NCBI GenBank assembly: GCA_009921265.1
Contig: RFYV01000028.1
Coordinates: 1-39,131, forward strand
DNA: 39,131 nt
Direction: 5' to 3'
From: Betaproteobacteria bacterium
GTDB taxonomy: Bacteria; Pseudomonadota; Gammaproteobacteria; Burkholderiales; Burkholderiaceae_C
In this document: piece after piece, positions 34,967 through 39,131 of the stretch
Position numbering within the stretch: position 1 is the first letter of the stretch
Layout of the letters: every line of letters begins with the position of its first letter
Notes under the pieces: generated by a model
The model's input: the letters and a program-made list of their open reading frames with translations, nothing else
Database searches by the model: none
Told to the model about the DNA's origin: nothing
Position numbers and translations under genes: made by a program

Positions 34967-35461
34967 TCAATACCCCAGCATCGCTTCAATCGGACCTTTG
35001 GGTAATGAAATCAAAAACCAAATTTCAAAAAGTAAAAATAAAATGACCGAAAGAGTAACACCAATAAAAGATGATTGCAGTAAAGAATATTTGCCCTGCC
35101 ACACCATGAATGCTGCAACAAAAATAGCGGATGCCAAATAAATACCTAAGAAAATAACACCCACCACATAGACGCAAGTGGGGATCAACATGAGCAACAT
35201 CAATTTGAATTCGCTCACTGCAGCAAACGACGTTTCACCGTTTTCTTGCTTCCATGTTTTGACAGTTTGAGCAATCACAAACAAACTACCCAATATAAGC
35301 AGGCAGCCGATATAAAAAATAAAGTAACCGGGTTCAGGTCCATCACTGGCCCACCGATAACCAATTCTTAAACTATCAACCACCACCAAAACGCCAACGG
35401 CTGTAAAACAAAGCGCAATTAAAATTTCTATCCATCGCTGCTCTATTATTCTTTCATTCAT
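34967..35461 (-). CDS. tctB: TTT transporter small membrane subunit TctB
   Basis: A 164-residue protein with four predicted membrane helices (about 10-28, 45-64, 84-104 with MLLMLIPTCVYVVGVIFLG, and 120-150). The N-terminal Trp-rich amphipathic start and the DGPEPGYFIFYIG segment are typical of TctB. AAGG 9-12 nt before the ATG is a fair ribosome site. It is 16 nt after tctC and 2 nt before tctA, and must work with both. Confidence 0.88.
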   Translation of the reverse strand: MNERIIEQRWIEILIALCFTAVGVLVVVDSLRIGYRWASDGPEPGYFIFYIGCLLILGSLFVIAQTVKTWKQENGETSFAAVSEFKLMLLMLIPTCVYVVGVIFLGIYLASAIFVAAFMVWQGKYSLLQSSFIGVTLSVILFLLFEIWFLISLPKGPIEAMLGY

Positions 35462-35477
35462 CTTGAATTACCTTGAA

Positions 35478-36473
35478 TTATTTAGCTAAAAAATTGGCCT
35501 CGCGCATCAAACGAAAATGCTCGACTTCTGCTTTGAGCAACCAGTCTTGAAAAGCTTGCCCCACCAAGAACGTATCCTTGAACGCGCCTGTTTCCATAAA
35601 ATCTTGCCACTCAGGTAGTGCTCTTACCTTTTTAAATACATCGATAAAGTAGTCCACTTGAGCTTGTGTCGCTTTAGGCGCCATAAAAATGCCACGAAGC
35701 ATCAAATATTCCACATCCAAGCCTTGCGATTTACAAGTCGGAATATCTTTCCAGGATTGTGTGGCTGTGATTTTTTTAGGGTAAGGCATGACCGCTGAAT
35801 CGAACACGCACAGGGGACGCAAAGTGTTGCCCTTCCAATGCGAGACAGCTTCATTGGGGTTGTTCACGGTTAAATCAATGTGCTTGCCTACCAATTGAAC
35901 AGCCACATCACCACCACCCTTAAAAGGAATGTAAGTCATTTTTTTGCCTGTGAATTTATCAATAGCCACCGTGATGATTTGATCTTCTTGCTTGGAACCT
36001 GTGCCACCCATTTTGAATTTGCCGTCATCGGCTTGCTTCAATGCTTTGGTGATGTCGGCAACGTTTTTGTAGGGTGCTTCTGCGTTCACCCACAACACAA
36101 ACTCGTCCAAGGCCAACATCGATACAGGTGTTAAATCTTTCCAATTGAAAGGCACGCCAGTGGCCAAGGGTGTGGTGAACAAACTTGATAAGGTGATGAT
36201 GATTTTGTGACCATCAGGGCGCGAGCCCTTCAGATCTAAAAATCCTTCAGCACCTGCACCACCGCCTTTGTTGATGACCACCAAAGGTTGTGGCATCAAT
36301 TTGTGTTTGGTAATCACACCTTGTAAAAAGCGTGCCATTTGATCAGCGCCTCCGCCCGTTCCTGCAGGTACGATGAGCTCCACGCTTTTGGTAGGACTCC
36401 AAGCTTGCGAATGAACCCCAAGGGGTAATAAAAATACGCCGAATATAAAGAGAGACAGTTTGTTAGTCCACAT
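35478..36473 (-). CDS. tctC: TTT periplasmic solute-binding protein TctC
   Basis: A 331-residue Bug-type binding protein. The signal peptide is MWTNKLSLFIFGVFLLPLGVHSQ. KSVELIVPAGTGGGADQMARFLQG and VVINKGGGAGAEGFLDLKG (described by position: about residues 29-80) are family marks. It is less like the classical Bug pattern than the protein at 3043 and belongs to a distinct TctC branch. AAGGTGA precedes the ATG. It is the first gene of the oxalate run, so it likely binds oxalate or a small dicarboxylate. Confidence 0.92.
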   Translation of the reverse strand: MWTNKLSLFIFGVFLLPLGVHSQAWSPTKSVELIVPAGTGGGADQMARFLQGVITKHKLMPQPLVVINKGGGAGAEGFLDLKGSRPDGHKIIITLSSLFTTPLATGVPFNWKDLTPVSMLALDEFVLWVNAEAPYKNVADITKALKQADDGKFKMGGTGSKQEDQIITVAIDKFTGKKMTYIPFKGGGDVAVQLVGKHIDLTVNNPNEAVSHWKGNTLRPLCVFDSAVMPYPKKITATQSWKDIPTCKSQGLDVEYLMLRGIFMAPKATQAQVDYFIDVFKKVRALPEWQDFMETGAFKDTFLVGQAFQDWLLKAEVEHFRLMREANFLAK

Positions 36474-36509
36474 AAGCTCACCTTTTAAAAAATTAAAAAA
36501 TTGTGATAA

Positions 36510-36637
36510 GACAATTGCATTGTCAGCTCTGAGACAAAGCTTAGATATTCATGTTTACCTTAATGAAGAACGACTACTAATGAATTAAATACTAGAGTCT
36601 CGTGCATGACCTGGTGTCTAAGCTGACAGACTTAGAC
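36510..36637. promoter_or_regulatory. Divergent control region with nested inverted repeats
   Basis: The 196-nt gap between tctC (-) and the TSUP gene (+) must hold both promoters. It contains GACAAT (36510-36515) / ATTGTC (36519-36524) around TGC, TTGTC (36520-36524) / GACAA (36533-36537), and GTCTAAG (36616-36622) / CTTAGAC (36631-36637). The TTGTC...GACAA type repeats resemble sites bound by GntR-family repressors (inference). A CATAAT -10 candidate for the TSUP gene lies at 36643-36648. No regulator gene is present in the window. Confidence 0.5.
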
Positions 36638-36669
36638 TCAAGCATAATGAATACTTTTAAATAATAACC

Positions 36670-37482
36670 ATGACCCTCGAAATTGCAATTTACTTAGGCC
36701 TTGTGGGATGCGTCACTGGTTTTATGGCGGGACTGTTGGGCATTGGCGGGGGACTAATCATGGTGCCCTTTGTCACCTATCAACTCACTCAACAAGGCGT
36801 CGGCCACGATTTGGCATTCAAAATGGCCATCGTCACATCGATGTCGACGATTATGCTCACATCGATTTCAAGTATTCGTGCGCATCACCAAAAAGGTGCC
36901 ATCCGTTGGGATTTAGTCAAAGGTTTTGCGCCTGGCATTATTTTTGGAAGTGGTCTAGCAAGTCTTTGGATTTTTGCAATTCTCAAAGGCTCTACCTTGG
37001 CTATTTTGTTTAGCGTATTTGTTTCTTTCTCGGCCACGCAAATGTTTTTGGATAAAAAACCCAAACCCACGCGTGAAATACCTGGCTTTGCTGGTTTATT
37101 TGGCGTTGGCGGAATCATTGGATTTTTGTCGGGCTTGGTGGGTGCAGGAGGCGCATTTGTGAGCGTGCCATTTATGGCATGGTGTAACGTCAGCATTCAC
37201 GCCGCCGTTGCAACCAGCGCTGCATTGGGGTTTCCAATTGCAGTGGCCAACGTGGCGGGATACATTGTGAGCGGTTGGTACTTAGAAAATTTACCAGCAG
37301 GTTCTTTGGGATATATCTGGATACCAGGCATGTTGGTGATTGCATCGTGCAGTATTTTTACAGCACCTTTGGGAGCTAAATTTGCGCATCGCTTGCCCGT
37401 TAAAAAACTAAAAAAAGTTTTTGCGTCATTTCTTTATTTGTTAGTCGCTTACATGATTTACAAAAGTATTTATGAGATGTGA
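36670..37482 (+). CDS. TauE/SafE (TSUP) family anion transporter
   Basis: A 270-residue protein with about eight membrane helices arranged as two repeats. Each repeat opens with the family motif: GLLGIGGGLIMVPF near residue 21 and GLVGAGGAFVSVPF near 154. TSUP members move sulfite, sulfoacetate or other small organic anions, usually outward. It diverges from the oxalate operon and shares its control region, which suggests export of formate, oxalate or another product of that pathway. This link is positional only. The gene is convergent with serC, 23 nt away. Confidence 0.9.
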   Translation: MTLEIAIYLGLVGCVTGFMAGLLGIGGGLIMVPFVTYQLTQQGVGHDLAFKMAIVTSMSTIMLTSISSIRAHHQKGAIRWDLVKGFAPGIIFGSGLASLWIFAILKGSTLAILFSVFVSFSATQMFLDKKPKPTREIPGFAGLFGVGGIIGFLSGLVGAGGAFVSVPFMAWCNVSIHAAVATSAALGFPIAVANVAGYIVSGWYLENLPAGSLGYIWIPGMLVIASCSIFTAPLGAKFAHRLPVKKLKKVFASFLYLLVAYMIYKSIYEM

Positions 37483-37505
37483 TATCTCAACCTTGTAAAT
37501 TTAAT

Positions 37506-38621
37506 TTAAGTTTTAACTTTTGAATAAGCCCAAGTAAGCCAAGGAATGAGTGCTTGCAAGTCAGAAGTCTCAACAGTCGCGCCACACCAAATACGCAATC
37601 CAGAGGGTGCGTCTTTGTAAGAAGCAATATCATAGGCAACCGATTCATCTTCCAACAGTTGCACCATTTTTTTAACTTGCACGTCTTCTAGTTTTAAAAG
37701 AAGACACACACTGGTGGTCGAACGAGTTGCAGGATCAATCGCTAAAAATGAAATCCAATCGTTGGCACTCACAAAACGATCGATTACATCAAAGTTGGAT
37801 TGGCAGCGTGCAAGCAATGCAGAAAGACCACCGATGCCGTCGGCCCATTGCAGTGCATCTAAATAATCGGAAACACACAACATCGAAGGTGTATTGATGG
37901 TCTCGCCTCTAAAAATACCTTCATTAATGGTGTTGCCCAATTTCATTCGAAATATTTTGGGCATGGGCCAAGATGGGTTGTAATTTTCGATTCTTTGTAC
38001 GGCACGCGGACTCAAAATCAACATGCCATGCGCACCTTCACCACCCAAAACTTTTTGCCAAGAATAAGTAACGACATCGAGTTTTTCCCAAGGCATGTCC
38101 ATTGCAAAAACCGCAGACGTTGCATCACAAATGGTGAGGCCTTGTCGATTGTTAGGTATCCAATCGCCATTGGGTACTTTGACACCCGATGTGGTTCCAT
38201 TCCAAACGAACACCACGTCGTTGTCAAAATTAACTTGAGTCAGATCTGGAATTTTTCCGTAAGGCGCTTGAATGTGTTGAACGTTTGGCAACTTGAGTTG
38301 ACCAACGATATCGGTCACCCAGCCTGCGCTAAAAGATTCCCAACTGAGCACGTCAACTCCACGCTCACCAAGCAGCGACCACATCGCCATTTCAACAGCG
38401 CCCGTATCGGACGCGGGAACAATACCCACGCGATAGCCTTTGGGTAAACCCAATAAACGTGCGGTTTCGGAGCACGCACGCGCCAACACTTCTTTGCCCA
38501 ATGCAGAACGATGCGAACGGCCCATGGTATCTAATAGCAATGCGTCGACACGGTAACCGGGTCGCTTGGCGCAGGGACCAGAGGAAAAGTTTGGATTTTG
38601 AGGCTTAAGAGTGGGTTTCAT
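37506..38621 (-). CDS. serC: Phosphoserine aminotransferase
   Basis: A 371-residue PLP enzyme of serine (and B6) synthesis. ATG 38621 is used, giving [21 protein letters not shown], the usual N-terminus of the branch; an ATG 45 nt upstream would add 15 unlike residues. The PLP lysine is Lys190 in [14 protein letters not shown], and [14 protein letters not shown] precedes it. The branch is the one common in alphaproteobacteria and some betaproteobacteria, not the E. coli form. No serA or pdx genes are adjacent in the window. Confidence 0.93.
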   Translation of the reverse strand: MKPTLKPQNPNFSSGPCAKRPGYRVDALLLDTMGRSHRSALGKEVLARACSETARLLGLPKGYRVGIVPASDTGAVEMAMWSLLGERGVDVLSWESFSAGWVTDIVGQLKLPNVQHIQAPYGKIPDLTQVNFDNDVVFVWNGTTSGVKVPNGDWIPNNRQGLTICDATSAVFAMDMPWEKLDVVTYSWQKVLGGEGAHGMLILSPRAVQRIENYNPSWPMPKIFRMKLGNTINEGIFRGETINTPSMLCVSDYLDALQWADGIGGLSALLARCQSNFDVIDRFVSANDWISFLAIDPATRSTTSVCLLLKLEDVQVKKMVQLLEDESVAYDIASYKDAPSGLRIWCGATVETSDLQALIPWLTWAYSKVKT

Positions 38622-38692
38622 TGGTGAGTCAGAATAAGGGCTCAGCGTTTTGACGCTTGCAGGCATCGATTATCTGACAAATTAAGCACCAA

Positions 38693-39131
38693 CTAAAGAA
38701 TCACCACCTCTTTGAAAATTTGATCAATGGGTTCGTTCAAATCCATTTGCCATATCACCGATAAAATACGGTCGGCTTGTTCTGTTTTGTAATGTTGCCG
38801 AGTAAGCGTTTTAAATTTATTTTTAATATCACTGGCTTGCAGTGGATGAAGATAATGCCCATGTGGCATATCGACTTTCACTTCGAATTTTTTGCCTTGA
38901 TTCGTGGTAATCGTCATGATGCATGGCATGCGATCTGGAAATTGCTTGGTCAAAGCATCATTCACATCAATCGTTATTTTTTCAGCCAATGCATGAAGAT
39001 TTGTATCAACCAATCGATGAGCTTCAAATATTTGTTCACTGAATACGCCATCGGTTAATACACCCGCCACAATCCATGGCATGCTGTGATCGGCAGTTTC
39101 GCGATTGCTTGGATGCCATTTTTCTTTTTCA
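38693..39131 (-). CDS. MmgE/PrpD family protein, C-terminal part
   Basis: The frame is open to the right edge, so the start lies outside the window; 145 residues are visible. The first visible part, KWHPSNRETADHSMPWIVAG, matches the conserved KW-x-RETADHS motif of 2-methylcitrate dehydratase-like proteins. GKKFEVKVDMPHGHYLHPL and the C-terminal helices are also typical of this family. Members dehydrate or isomerise small polycarboxylates. The substrate is not known. It lies 71 nt upstream (in its direction of transcription) of serC. Confidence 0.88.
   Translation of the reverse strand, partial: EKEKWHPSNRETADHSMPWIVAGVLTDGVFSEQIFEAHRLVDTNLHALAEKITIDVNDALTKQFPDRMPCIMTITTNQGKKFEVKVDMPHGHYLHPLQASDIKNKFKTLTRQHYKTEQADRILSVIWQMDLNEPIDQIFKEVVIL

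Noticed and set aside
1-39131. tRNA genes, insertion sequences, CRISPR arrays, prophage
   Set aside because: No cloverleaf with a CCA-end pattern, no transposase-like frame with terminal repeats, and no regularly spaced repeats were seen by eye. A dedicated search was not possible.

Overview
The window looks like a chromosomal segment of a betaproteobacterium, most likely order Burkholderiales with a moderate-GC genome (mid-40s percent by eye). The basis is the mix of families: Bug-type tripartite tricarboxylate transporter (TTT) proteins, the DUF2844/DUF3443 lipoprotein pair, a zapB-zapA-6S RNA cluster, a NAD-linked Fds-type formate dehydrogenase and a scoA/scoB CoA-transferase. Genus cannot be set from the sequence. 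No tRNA or rRNA gene, insertion sequence, CRISPR array or prophage was found.

Layout. 1-189 is the tail of an unrecognised gene. 318-4011 (+) is an aromatic-degradation operon: intradiol dioxygenase, short-chain dehydrogenase, medium-chain reductase and a TTT solute-binding protein. 4132-6435 (+) is an overlapping four-gene envelope operon: small membrane protein, adhesin-E-like protein, DUF2844, and a DUF3443 lipoprotein with two DTGS motifs. 6432-7780 (-) is a 3-oxoacid CoA-transferase. It is followed by a carboxymuconolactone-decarboxylase-like enzyme (+), a hot-dog thioesterase (-) and ETF-ubiquinone oxidoreductase (+). 10855-13060 (+) is a glycine-cleavage locus: tandem glycine riboswitch, gcvT, gcvH and a wrecked gcvP. 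Then come a PLP aminotransferase (-), endonuclease III and DUF2783 (+).

15168-22971 (-) is a single-direction run behind a cobalamin riboswitch: btuB, a signal-less B12-binding-protein paralogue, btuF, btuC, btuD, and then, with no obvious break, a FAS1/MaoC-like dehydratase and a CaiB-type CoA-transferase. 23017-23764 (+) holds zapB-like, zapA and 6S RNA.

23768-36473 (-) is a 12.7 kb run that reads as a complete oxalate-use module. It has TTT uptake (tctC, tctB, tctA), oxalyl-CoA decarboxylase (oxc), formyl-CoA:oxalate CoA-transferase (frc), an ADP-forming acyl-CoA synthetase, and a formate dehydrogenase whose gamma and beta subunits are fused. The likely flow is oxalate in, oxalyl-CoA, CO2 plus formyl-CoA, formate, then CO2 plus NADH. 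A TauE/SafE-type anion transporter is divergent from it. The window ends with serC (-) and the C-terminal part of an MmgE/PrpD protein (-).

The points most worth following are the ADP-forming synthetase inside the oxalate operon, the decayed gcvP behind an intact riboswitch, the pepsin-like signature in the DUF3443 lipoprotein, and acyl-CoA genes placed in a B12-riboswitch operon.
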